From contig CBFHWN010000004.1 in the NCBI GenBank assembly GCA_965659595.1, forward strand, positions 9,184 through 73,183: a stretch of 64,000 nucleotides of DNA, written 5' to 3'. The position numbers and the translations under genes were made by a program. The notes below the pieces were generated by a model, which ran no database searches, was not told the origin of the DNA, and saw nothing but the letters and a program-made list of their open reading frames with translations. The stretch comes from Casp-actino8 sp965659595 (GTDB lineage Bacteria; Actinomycetota; Acidimicrobiia; Acidimicrobiales; Ilumatobacteraceae). This document shows, piece by piece, positions 50,315-58,188 of this stretch (position 1 is its first letter; every line of letters begins with the position of its first letter).

Positions 50315-51057
50315 GCCCTCGAATCTCCATCGGCCCGTATCAGTTCACCGAACGAGACGCGCGCAAGACACTCCTCAACGCCTCGACGATTCTCGACATG
50401 ATGAACGGTGAGCGCGTCGGCGGCGCCATCGATCATCTTCGAACCCGAGTCGACGAACTTCTCGCTGGGATCGATCCCGTTCTGCTGGCTCGCGACGAAC
50501 TCGAACCTTTGCTCGCGTCGGTGTGGTCGGCTCTTGCGGCCGCACCGGCGACGCTCCGATCCGCCGATGTCCTGCCATCACGGGCGGTCGGCCGCATTCA
50601 TCGCATCCACACCAGTGGCGGTGGCGTTCCCAAATCACCCGTCGACGAGGTGTACGTCGACTGGGACGGACTCGACGGCGACGTGCAGTCGGCTCGCGAA
50701 CATCACGGCCGTCCGTTCCAGGCCCTCTGCTTGTGGTCGGCCGAAGTGATCGAACGTCTCGCCGACGACGGTCATCCGATCTTTCCCGGAGCGGCCGGGG
50801 AGAACGTCACGATTTCCGGCATCCGGTGGGACGACGTCGTCCCTGGCGTTCGACTTCGCCTCGACGAGGTCGAGTGCGAGGTGTGGGCCTACGCCGTGCC
50901 GTGCAAGAAGAACGCTCCATGGATGAGTGACGGCGACTTCTTGCGACTGCACCACGACCGCACCGCCGAAACGGGAGTGGCGGTCAGTCGGGTGTATGCC
51001 ACGGTCACGAAACGCGGCACGATGCGAACGGGAGCCGAGGTCGTCCTCGAACCGTGA
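50311..51057 (+). CDS. MOSC-domain protein with novel N-terminal domain
   Basis: A 248-residue protein. Residues 1-90 are helical and unrecognised. About 92-248 match a YiiM-like MOSC domain: AVGRIHRIHTSGGGVPKSPVDEVYVDWDGLDGD, then FPGAAGENVTISGIRWD, Cys198 in AVPCKKNAPWM and YATVTKRGTMRTGAEVVL. MOSC domains use the conserved Cys to carry sulfur or to bind molybdenum cofactor. The ATG overlaps the AAA+ stop (ATGA), so it belongs to the same operon. A MOSC protein coupled to an AAA+/DUF4157 pair is unexpected. Confidence 0.7.
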   Translation: MSPRISIGPYQFTERDARKTLLNASTILDMMNGERVGGAIDHLRTRVDELLAGIDPVLLARDELEPLLASVWSALAAAPATLRSADVLPSRAVGRIHRIHTSGGGVPKSPVDEVYVDWDGLDGDVQSAREHHGRPFQALCLWSAEVIERLADDGHPIFPGAAGENVTISGIRWDDVVPGVRLRLDEVECEVWAYAVPCKKNAPWMSDGDFLRLHHDRTAETGVAVSRVYATVTKRGTMRTGAEVVLEP

Positions 51058-51079
51058 TTCACCGTCGTCGGTGAATCAC
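51054..51079. terminator. Bidirectional hairpin terminator closing the DUF4157 operon
   Basis: Perfect 11-bp arms (GTGATTCACCG / CGGTGAATCAC) with a 4-nt loop. The stop codons of the MOSC gene (+) and of the convergent SDR (-) both lie within the arms, the same design as at 25881-25913. Confidence 0.7.
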
Positions 51080-51966
51080 ATGGCCGGTCCGCCCCACGCC
51101 GGCACCCCAGCGGGAATGTCGCCGAACAACTCTGCTTTGGCAGCAGCCAGGGAATCCACTGTCCACTGGCGACCTCCGGCGGAGATCGAATGGGAGATCT
51201 CGGTCGGGCGGATTCGATGCACTTGATCGCCCAACACGATGAAGGTCTGACCGCTCACATCGGAGGCTTCGTCACTCGCGAGGAACGCGACCATCGGGCT
51301 GATGTTGGCCGGGTCGTACTTGTCGAATCCGGATTCGGGCTTGGCGAACTTCGGGTTGACCTCGGTCATCGGCGTGCGGGCACGAGGGGCGATGCAGTTC
51401 ACCGTGACGTTGTAACGGCCGAGTTCGCGGGCGAGAACGAGAGTCATCGTGATGATGCCACCCTTGGCCGACCCGTAATTGCCCTGGCCCGGCCCACCGA
51501 AGAGGCCGCTCTCGCTCGTCGTGTTGATGATGCGACGTTGGGGCAACACACCGTTCTCGCCGAGAGCCTTGGCGGCGTTGCGCCAATGCACGGCGGCGAA
51601 GTGTGCCGGCGCGAAGTGGCCCTTCAGATGGACATCGACCACGCTGTCGAACTGCGCCTCCTCCATCGAGAAGCTCATGGCGTCGCGAATGAATCCGGCG
51701 TTGTTCACCAACACGTGAAGGTCGCCGAACGTCGACACGGCGGTTGCCACGAGTTCCTCGGCGCCCGACCAATCGCTCACGCTCCCTCGATGGGCCACGG
51801 CGCGACCGCCGTCGGCGGTGATCGCAGCCACGACGTCGTCGACGGCGGGTGACAGATCGTTCACGACGACACTCGCCCCTTCTCGAGCGAGATGCTCGGC
51901 GTGGCACCGACCGACTCCCTGGGCTGCGCCCGTCACGATCGCCACTTTCCCGGTCAATGCACCCAT
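51076..51966 (-). CDS. Short-chain dehydrogenase/reductase, HSD17B4/FabG-like
   Basis: A 296-residue SDR: VAIVTGAAQGVGRCHAEHLA, NDLSPAVDD, NNAGFIRDAMS, Ser in NTTSESGLFGG, YGSAKGG. The long C-terminus after SPMVAFLASDEA makes it a relative of the SDR at 13952, of the 3-hydroxyacyl-CoA/17-beta-hydroxysteroid type. Start at ATG 51966; AGGGGG precedes it. It is divergent from the SDR/amidohydrolase/ligase operon, and dyad D sits between the two starts. Confidence 0.85.
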   Translation of the reverse strand: MGALTGKVAIVTGAAQGVGRCHAEHLAREGASVVVNDLSPAVDDVVAAITADGGRAVAHRGSVSDWSGAEELVATAVSTFGDLHVLVNNAGFIRDAMSFSMEEAQFDSVVDVHLKGHFAPAHFAAVHWRNAAKALGENGVLPQRRIINTTSESGLFGGPGQGNYGSAKGGIITMTLVLARELGRYNVTVNCIAPRARTPMTEVNPKFAKPESGFDKYDPANISPMVAFLASDEASDVSGQTFIVLGDQVHRIRPTEISHSISAGGRQWTVDSLAAAKAELFGDIPAGVPAWGGPAM

Positions 51967-51991
51967 GTCGGCCCCCTGAGGCTCGTTTTTC

Positions 51992-52014
51992 GTTTCTGAT
52001 ACCGTGTCAGAAAC
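51992..52014. promoter_or_regulatory. Dyad operator D
   Basis: GTTTCTGA-TACCGTG-TCAGAAAC, perfect 8-bp arms. Read in register it is TCTGAT-ACCGT-GTCAGA, the same core spacing as dyads A-C with one changed base. It lies in the 97-nt region between divergent genes and could control both. Confidence 0.6.
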
Positions 52015-52063
52015 TAGTCGTACAAGTGAGAACGACCAGCGTTCGAGGGGGTGGCGGGCCGAG

Positions 52064-52930
52064 ATGAGTCGGGCCGAGATGAATGACGCCACGTCGGTGC
52101 CCGTCGCACTGGTGACCGGCGCATCACGCGGGATCGGCCGCGGCATCGCCCTGGCCCTCGCCCGACTCGGACACACGGTCGTGATCACCGGACGCACCGT
52201 GCGCGAAGGCGACGCCACCAACCCGGCCACCGGCCACCGACTTCCGGGAAGTCTCGCCACCACGGCCCACGAAATCGAGGAACTCGGTGCCCGTTGCGTA
52301 CCGATCGAACACGACATCTTGCGCCTCGACACGGCGTCGTCGTTGATCGAACGAGTGGTGGGTGAATACGGACGTCTCGACGTCCTCGTGAACAATGCCG
52401 TCTACGTCGGTCCGGGCAACGACTGCGTCTTCACCGACAACGACCCGGTCGACATCGAGAGTCGGGTCGTCGGCAATCTCACGGCTCCCCTCCTTCTGAC
52501 TCATGCCTTTCTTCGCCACGCTCTCTCTCGAGATCCGCATCCGCGCCTCGGGGCGCGCGCCTGGCTCGTCGACGTGACGAGCGACGCCGGACGTCGCACT
52601 CCCGAACGTCTGGCCGGCCAAGGCGGATGGTCACTCGTGTACGCGGCCACCAAAGGCGGCTTCCACCGCATCGCCGACATGGTGGCCCACGAGTACGGCC
52701 ATCTCGGAGTTCGAGCCGTCAACGTGAATCCCGGACTGGTGGCAACCGAGCGAGTTCTCGACAGCGGAGCTTCCCTCGCCTGGATCGCCGAAAAGGGCGC
52801 CACACCCGAAGCCGTCGGCGAAGCGATCGTTCGTATCGCCCGCGACCCGGTGGTACGCAACGGCGCCTACGTTCACGCCCAGGAATATTCACTCGACGAC
52901 GATTCGTCCAACCTTGCGGAGACAACATGA
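52064..52930 (+). CDS. Short-chain dehydrogenase/reductase
   Basis: A 288-residue SDR: ALVTGASRGIGRGIALALA, ITGRTVREGDATNP with a long insertion (GHRLPGSLATTAHEIE), NNAVYVGPG (altered NNAG), catalytic Ser in DVTSDAG and YAATKGG. The substrate is unknown. ATG 52064 or 52079 are both possible after the GAGGGGG Shine-Dalgarno. Its stop overlaps the amidohydrolase start (ATGA): first gene of a three-gene operon under dyad D. Confidence 0.8.
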   Translation: MSRAEMNDATSVPVALVTGASRGIGRGIALALARLGHTVVITGRTVREGDATNPATGHRLPGSLATTAHEIEELGARCVPIEHDILRLDTASSLIERVVGEYGRLDVLVNNAVYVGPGNDCVFTDNDPVDIESRVVGNLTAPLLLTHAFLRHALSRDPHPRLGARAWLVDVTSDAGRRTPERLAGQGGWSLVYAATKGGFHRIADMVAHEYGHLGVRAVNVNPGLVATERVLDSGASLAWIAEKGATPEAVGEAIVRIARDPVVRNGAYVHAQEYSLDDDSSNLAETT

Positions 52931-54144
52931 GCCAGACCTACGCGATCGGACCGACCAACACCGAGATGCTCCTCCCCGAGCCCGAACGATCTCCGGTGCA
53001 CTACACGCTCATCTCGGTCGACGACCATCTGGTGGAACCGCCCGACATGTTCGACGGGCGCCTGCCTGCCGATCTGCAGTCCGGCGCACCACGGCTCGTC
53101 GAAAACGAGCGCGGTCATCAGGTCTGGACCTTCGACGGCCAGATCTTCAGTCAGGTCGGTATGAACGCCGTGGCCGGACGCCGTCCCGAATACCGATCGC
53201 TCGAACCGGCTCGATTCGAAGATATGCGCCGCGGTTGTTTCGACGTTCACGCCCGTGTCGCCGACATGGATCTCATCGGCTGCTGGGCATCTCTCAACTT
53301 CCCGTCGCAAGTGGCGGGTTTCGCCGGACGGATCTTCAGCGGTTGCTCCGATCCCGAGCTCGGCCACGCCGTGATGCGCGCCTGGAACGATTGGTTGTAC
53401 GAAGAGTGGTGGCAGCCGTATCCCGACCGATTCATCCCGTGCGGGATCACCTGGCTGTCCCCAGGCCCTGACGGCAGTGCACGCCTCGGTGCCGACGAGA
53501 TCAGGCGTAACGCAGAGCGCGGCTTTCGTGCTGTCACACTGCCGGAGCGGCCGCACAACATCGGGCTCGAAAGCTTGTTCAGCGGCTGGTGGGATCCGAT
53601 CATCGAGGCGTGCGTCGAAACCGACACCGTCATCGCGCTCCACGTCGGTTCGTCGGGCATGTACTCCATGCCACCGGCCGCTCCCGCCCTTCAACTCGGC
53701 GCGACCCTGTTCGGACAGTTGTCGCTCACCGCTTGCGCCGAATGGCTCTGGAGCGGATACGCGTATCACTTCCCCGATCTGAAGATCGCCATGAGCGAGG
53801 GAGGTATTGGCTGGGTCCCGATGCTTCTCGATCGACTCGAGAACGTGGTCGATCGCAGTGGATACGGTGCGGGTTGGGACCTCCGCCCCGCCGAGATCTT
53901 GCGACGCAACTTCTGGTTTTGCACGATCGACGATCCGTCGACGATCGATCTCTACGAGGTGATCGGCGAGGATCACATCATGGTCGAGGTCGACTATCCG
54001 CACGGTGACAGCACCTGGCCCGACACCCAGACGGTGCTGAAGGACGCGTGGGGTCACCTGCCCGACCACGTTCTACGCAAGTTCTGCATCGAGAACGCGG
54101 CCGCCCTCTTCCGACATCCCCTCCCTGAACGCATCGTTCCGTGA
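52927..54144 (+). CDS. Amidohydrolase-2 family metal-dependent hydrolase
   Basis: A 405-residue TIM-barrel hydrolase, paralogue of 9175-10383: LISVDDHLVEPPDMF, MDLIGCWASLNFP, ALHVGSSGMYSMP (barrel His) and VEVDYPHGDSTWPDTQ (metal/acid Asp). Translationally coupled on both sides (ATGA with the SDR, GTGA with the ligase), so SDR, hydrolase and CoA ligase probably act on one substrate in sequence: oxidise, open or decarboxylate, activate. Confidence 0.75.
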   Translation: MSQTYAIGPTNTEMLLPEPERSPVHYTLISVDDHLVEPPDMFDGRLPADLQSGAPRLVENERGHQVWTFDGQIFSQVGMNAVAGRRPEYRSLEPARFEDMRRGCFDVHARVADMDLIGCWASLNFPSQVAGFAGRIFSGCSDPELGHAVMRAWNDWLYEEWWQPYPDRFIPCGITWLSPGPDGSARLGADEIRRNAERGFRAVTLPERPHNIGLESLFSGWWDPIIEACVETDTVIALHVGSSGMYSMPPAAPALQLGATLFGQLSLTACAEWLWSGYAYHFPDLKIAMSEGGIGWVPMLLDRLENVVDRSGYGAGWDLRPAEILRRNFWFCTIDDPSTIDLYEVIGEDHIMVEVDYPHGDSTWPDTQTVLKDAWGHLPDHVLRKFCIENAAALFRHPLPERIVP

Positions 54145-55802
54145 GTACCGTCGGCGAACTGCTCCGCGCCCGTGTCGGCGACACGCAGGTCGGCTACCGC
54201 ATCGACGACCAGATCTGGACGTGGGACGAGGTCGTTCGCGAATCGTCGGCTCGTGCCGCCCTACTCGCTGAATCCCTCGATTCGACCCGGCCGCCGCACG
54301 TCGGCGTTCTGCTCGAGAACGTTCCCGATTATCTCTTCTGGATCGGGGGCGCCGCACTCGTCGGAGCATGCATCGTCGGCATCAACCCCACCCGACGTGG
54401 CGCCGAACTCGCTCGCGACGTCCAGCACACCGACTGCCAGATGATCGTCACCGATCGTCACGGTATCGAGCTCCTCGCCGGACTCGATCTCGGTGTATCG
54501 GCCGAAGCGATACTCGACATCGACGCCGACGAATCACGTCGTCGCGTCGACGGCCATCGCGACTCGCCGCTTCCCGTTTCCGAGCCCGATGGATCGCTCC
54601 CTCTCTTCTTGTTGTTCACATCGGGCTCGACGAGCGCACCCAAAGCTGTGGTCTGCACCAATGACCGCATGGCCGAGACCGCGGTCCGAGCCGGACAGAT
54701 CTACGGTGTCACACGCGACGAGGTGTGCTACTGCCCGATGCCGCTGTTCCATGGCAACGCCCTGTTCGCATGTTGGGGCCCAGCTCTCGCCGTCGGTGCC
54801 CAGATCGTGTTGCGGCGAAAGTTCTCAGCCAGTCGGTTTCTCGCTGACGTGCGAGCTTTCGACTGCACCTATTTCACCTACGTGGGTCGCACCATCGCCT
54901 ACGTCCTCGGCCAGGCGCCCACCCCTCACGATCGTGATCACCGTCTGCGTATGGGTTTCGGCACCGAGGCAAGCGCTCTCGATCGCGAACGTTTCCTCGA
55001 GAGATTCGGCTGCCCGCTCGTCGAGGGCTACGGATCCAGTGAGGCCGTGGTGGCGATCCTGCGCACACCCGATACGCCGGCCAATGCACTCGGACGCGAA
55101 CGGCCCGACATGGCCGGCCAGATCATGGTCGTCGACCCGGAGACTCTCGACGAATGTCCGGCGGCGGTGTTCGACGCCCACGGCGGAATCACCAATCCCG
55201 AGTGCATCGGCGAACTGGTTCGCGTGGAAGGAGGCGACTCGTTCGAGGGCTATTACAACAATGCCGGCGCGACGAGCGACCGTGTGCGGAACGGCTGGTA
55301 TTGGACCGGAGATCTCGCCTTTCGAGATTCCGATGGCTTCTTCTACTTCGGCGGACGCAGTGCCGATTGGCTGCGTGTCGACAGCGAGAACTTCGCCGGC
55401 GCGCCGGTCGAAAACATCATCGCTCGCTTCCCAGGTGTGGTCATGTGCGCGGTCTATCCGGTCCCCGATTCGGTGACCGGCGACATGGTGATGGCAGCGA
55501 TCGAGATGGCCGAAGGAGTTTCCTTCGACCCCGATGCCTTCGACCGCTTCCTCACCGACCAACGCGATCTCGGTACGAAGTGGAGCCCCCGATTGGTTCG
55601 TATCTCATCAGGTATCCCGCTCACAGCCAACAACAAGGTGCACAAGCCACCCCTGCGTGCCGAGCGATGGCACACCGCCGAGGTGATCTACTGGCGCCCG
55701 TCACGAGGTGACGCGCTTCGCTCCATGTCGGATGCCGACAAGGACGCTCTCGAGCAACAGTTCCACGACAACGGTCGAGCTCACGTACTGTCGGGCCTCT
55801 AG
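54141..55802 (+). CDS. Acyl-CoA ligase, FadD17-like
   Basis: A 553-residue adenylate-forming ligase. Marks are GINPTRRGAELARDVQHTDCQ, LLFTSGSTSAPKAVVCT (ATP loop), PLFHGNALFACWGP, YWTGDLAFRDSDGFFYFGGRSADWLR and the C-terminal Lys in ANNKVHKPPLR. The GINPTRRGAEL segment is the FadD17 type, linked in mycobacteria to steroid side-chain activation. The GTG start overlaps the amidohydrolase stop. Its TAG stop and that of the opposite SnoaL-like gene share one CTAG tetramer. Paralogue at 58189-59901. Confidence 0.85.
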   Translation: MSTVGELLRARVGDTQVGYRIDDQIWTWDEVVRESSARAALLAESLDSTRPPHVGVLLENVPDYLFWIGGAALVGACIVGINPTRRGAELARDVQHTDCQMIVTDRHGIELLAGLDLGVSAEAILDIDADESRRRVDGHRDSPLPVSEPDGSLPLFLLFTSGSTSAPKAVVCTNDRMAETAVRAGQIYGVTRDEVCYCPMPLFHGNALFACWGPALAVGAQIVLRRKFSASRFLADVRAFDCTYFTYVGRTIAYVLGQAPTPHDRDHRLRMGFGTEASALDRERFLERFGCPLVEGYGSSEAVVAILRTPDTPANALGRERPDMAGQIMVVDPETLDECPAAVFDAHGGITNPECIGELVRVEGGDSFEGYYNNAGATSDRVRNGWYWTGDLAFRDSDGFFYFGGRSADWLRVDSENFAGAPVENIIARFPGVVMCAVYPVPDSVTGDMVMAAIEMAEGVSFDPDAFDRFLTDQRDLGTKWSPRLVRISSGIPLTANNKVHKPPLRAERWHTAEVIYWRPSRGDALRSMSDADKDALEQQFHDNGRAHVLSGL

Positions 55803-56323
55803 AGCGAAGCAGTCCAGTTCTGCCACGACTCGAGGCACTCGGGCAATTCACCCTTTCCGGTCTGACTGGCTGGCCAATGCGCGTCGGGAAGCCCGACCGG
55901 CGCGTTCGGCATGTCGTGTCCGTACCACAACAGGTGTCGCCGCTTCACGAAACCCCATGCGCCATCGACGCATCGATAGGTGTCGTGGTACTGGATCTGA
56001 TGGATGATCCAGTTGCCGTCCGAGTCCTCGATCTCTCCACGGCACGACACGATGCCCGTGGCCTCGTCGGGGGCATTCACCTCGATCAGATGATTCGACA
56101 CTTGAAGGATGACGCGGCCGAGTGTGCGGAACTGTCCGTCGAAGGAGGCCTTCAAAGCCTCACGACCCGACGCCTCGCGTGTCACGCGAATGTCGGGGAC
56201 GAAGAGTTCGACCAGCGGATCGAGATCGCGGGCTCCGTAATGGATGGCGTAGCGGCTGGCGAGTTGCCGAATGTCCTCGCATGCGACCAACCAGGCGACC
56301 GGATCGTCGTTACGGAAGGCCAT
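55799..56323 (-). CDS. SnoaL/NTF2-like domain protein
   Basis: A 174-residue cone-shaped alpha+beta protein: VACEDIRQLASRYAIHYGARDLDPLVELFVPDIRV then VSNHLIEV, GEIEDSDGNWIIHQIQYHDTYRCVDGAWGFVKRRHLLW. The family includes ketosteroid isomerase-like enzymes, dehydratases and non-enzymatic binders. The Tyr/Asp/His of this start (Y24, H27, D32) resemble scytalone dehydratase-like members, but activity is not certain. It lies 3 nt downstream of the HsdA-like SDR in one operon. Confidence 0.75.
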   Translation of the reverse strand: MAFRNDDPVAWLVACEDIRQLASRYAIHYGARDLDPLVELFVPDIRVTREASGREALKASFDGQFRTLGRVILQVSNHLIEVNAPDEATGIVSCRGEIEDSDGNWIIHQIQYHDTYRCVDGAWGFVKRRHLLWYGHDMPNAPVGLPDAHWPASQTGKGELPECLESWQNWTASL

Positions 56324-56326
56324 GGC

Positions 56327-57112
56327 TCAACGGCCTCCGGGTAGTGGATGCGGATGAGCCGTCGGTTGCAGCAGCGCGTCAGTTCCGCCGTCGACGAAAA
56401 GAACTTGACCGACGACGTACGAGGAGTCGGGCGACACGAGAAAACCGATGGCTTTCGCGATCTCTTCTGGCTGACCCCACCGGCCGCGCGGAATCGGGAC
56501 GTGCTCGAGAGCTGACTTCATGTTCGGATCGTCGAGCAAAGGACGGGTCATAGCGGTGTCGATCACTCCTGGGGCGACGGCGTTGAGACGGATACCGTCC
56601 TTCATCCAGCCGGGCGCATTCATACGAGTCCAGAACGCAATGGCCAACTTGCCGGCCGGATAGGCCAAGAAGTCAGACGAATCGGCGTAGCGCTCGACCA
56701 TGACCGACTCGTCGGAGTTCAGGTACGCCATGGCTTCGTCGACCGGCAGGCCGGGGGTCATCGTCGTCGAATTGGACGAGACCATCACGACCGCCGGATC
56801 GGTGCCCTTCGCAAGGGCTGGCCGCAGTCCGTTCACCACGGCAAGCGTTCCGTAGAAATTGACCGACACGATGAGGCGGTTCGGGGCCGGTGTGCTGAGT
56901 CCGGCACACAGGACGAGACCGTCGAGAACGCCTCCGCATACCGTCGTCACCTCGGCGACGATGCGTTCGCGATCGGCCGGCTTCGAGAGGTCGCCGACGA
57001 CGTCGGCATCGTGCAGGTCGACTCCGATCACTCGATGACCGCTGCTTTCGAGAAGCGACTTGGTAGCCGCCCCGATTCCTGATGCCGTACCGGTCACGCA
57101 GATGGTTCCCAT
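56327..57112 (-). CDS. HsdA-like short-chain dehydrogenase (3-alpha-hydroxysteroid dehydrogenase/carbonyl reductase type)
   Basis: A 261-residue SDR close in layout to Comamonas HsdA: TASGIGAATKSLLESSGHRVIGVDLHDADVVGDLS, GLVLCAGLSTPAP, Ser in VMVSSNSTTM, Tyr/Lys in FLAYPAGKLAIA and GQVLFVDGGTDALLQPT. The short spacing between strands after DLS and the DGLVLCAGL block are specific to this branch, which interconverts 3-alpha-hydroxy and 3-keto steroids with NAD(H). Shine-Dalgarno GGAGG before ATG 57112. The steroid substrate is inferred. Confidence 0.75.
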   Translation of the reverse strand: MGTICVTGTASGIGAATKSLLESSGHRVIGVDLHDADVVGDLSKPADRERIVAEVTTVCGGVLDGLVLCAGLSTPAPNRLIVSVNFYGTLAVVNGLRPALAKGTDPAVVMVSSNSTTMTPGLPVDEAMAYLNSDESVMVERYADSSDFLAYPAGKLAIAFWTRMNAPGWMKDGIRLNAVAPGVIDTAMTRPLLDDPNMKSALEHVPIPRGRWGQPEEIAKAIGFLVSPDSSYVVGQVLFVDGGTDALLQPTAHPHPLPGGR

Positions 57113-57194
57113 GTTCGCCTCCGTTCGTCGTTGCTCGCTCCATCGTTTCGGAGCCGGTTCACGCCAAGTGTGTCAGATCGCCTACCGTTCTCCC

Positions 57195-58169
57195 ATGCGC
57201 GCCATCGTCTGCCGTACGTTCGCACCGATCGATCAACTGGTGGTCGAAGAAAAGCCCTCTCCGGACATGTTCCCGTCGTGCGTTCGCATCGCCGTGAGCG
57301 CATGTGGTGTCAACTACGTCGACGGCCTTTTCGTGCAGGGCAAGTACCAAATCAAGCCACCCACCCCGTTCGTTCCCGGTATGGAAGTGGTGGGTCGAGT
57401 GACCGAGGTGGCATCCGACGTCACCGACGTAGCCGTCGGACAACGAGTGTTCGCGAATGTCGGGCTCGGCGGCTATTCCGACGAGGTCGTCGTGGCAGCC
57501 AAGCGCATCATCGTCTTGCCCGACACGTTGAGCGACGGTCAGGCCGCCACGTTCATGCAGAGCTACCTGACGGCATGGTTCGCCCTCGTCGAACGAGCAC
57601 GTGTGGAAACCGGGAAGTGGTTGCTCGTCGCAGGTGCCGGCAGCGGTGTCGGACTCGCCGCGGTCGACGTGGGTCGCGCCCTCGGTCTCCGAGTGATTGC
57701 GCTCGCGTCTTCGGATGACAAGCGCGCACTGGCGACCGATCGAGGGGCCGAGGCAACGATCGACTCGCGTCTGTCGGTCGATGAGATCAAAGAAGCAGCC
57801 AAGCAGATCTCGGGCGGTGGCGTCGACTACGTGTACGACCCTGTCGGAGGCGAGTTCGGTGAGGTGTCGTTGCGCGCCTTGAACGACGACGGCCAGTACC
57901 TCGTGATCGGTTTCGTGGCCGGGATTCCGAAGTTGCCCGCCAATCAAGTGTTGCTGCGCAACCGACGCGTGACCGGTGTCGATTGGGGTGGATGGGCCGG
58001 CAAGAATCCGACCGCCAACGACACCATGCTGCAGGAGGTCCTAGGGCTCGTCGCCGACGGCCGACTGCGTCCCGTCGAACCCCTCACGTATCCACTCGAG
58101 GATGCGGCCCGTGCCCTACAGGATCTCGAGGATCGCAAAGTCGCCGGCAAGATCGCCCTCGTACCCTGA
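57195..58169 (+). CDS. Quinone oxidoreductase-like MDR protein
   Basis: A 324-residue zinc-less medium-chain reductase: ACGVNYVDGLFVQGKYQIKPPTPFVPGMEVVGRV, GAGSGVGLAAVDVGRALG (NADPH turn) and VDYVYDPVGGEFGEVSLRAL. The family includes quinone reductases and acrylyl/enoyl-CoA reductases; a role in reducing an enoyl-CoA fits the neighbourhood. Start at ATG 57195 with TACCGT 6 nt upstream (leaderless type). A GTCAGAT half-site lies at 57172 but no full dyad. Convergent with the FadD gene at 58189. Confidence 0.8.
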   Translation: MRAIVCRTFAPIDQLVVEEKPSPDMFPSCVRIAVSACGVNYVDGLFVQGKYQIKPPTPFVPGMEVVGRVTEVASDVTDVAVGQRVFANVGLGGYSDEVVVAAKRIIVLPDTLSDGQAATFMQSYLTAWFALVERARVETGKWLLVAGAGSGVGLAAVDVGRALGLRVIALASSDDKRALATDRGAEATIDSRLSVDEIKEAAKQISGGGVDYVYDPVGGEFGEVSLRALNDDGQYLVIGFVAGIPKLPANQVLLRNRRVTGVDWGGWAGKNPTANDTMLQEVLGLVADGRLRPVEPLTYPLEDAARALQDLEDRKVAGKIALVP

Positions 58170-58188
58170 GGTCCGTCACTGCGGCGGT

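Noticed and set aside
45592..51057. Complete contractile injection system
   Set aside because: No sheath, tube, spike, baseplate or cap proteins lie on either side within the window; only accessory-type genes are present.
57165..57180. GTCAGAT half-site upstream of the MDR gene
   Set aside because: The left arm is not present at the 5-nt spacing, so it was not counted as a fifth operator.
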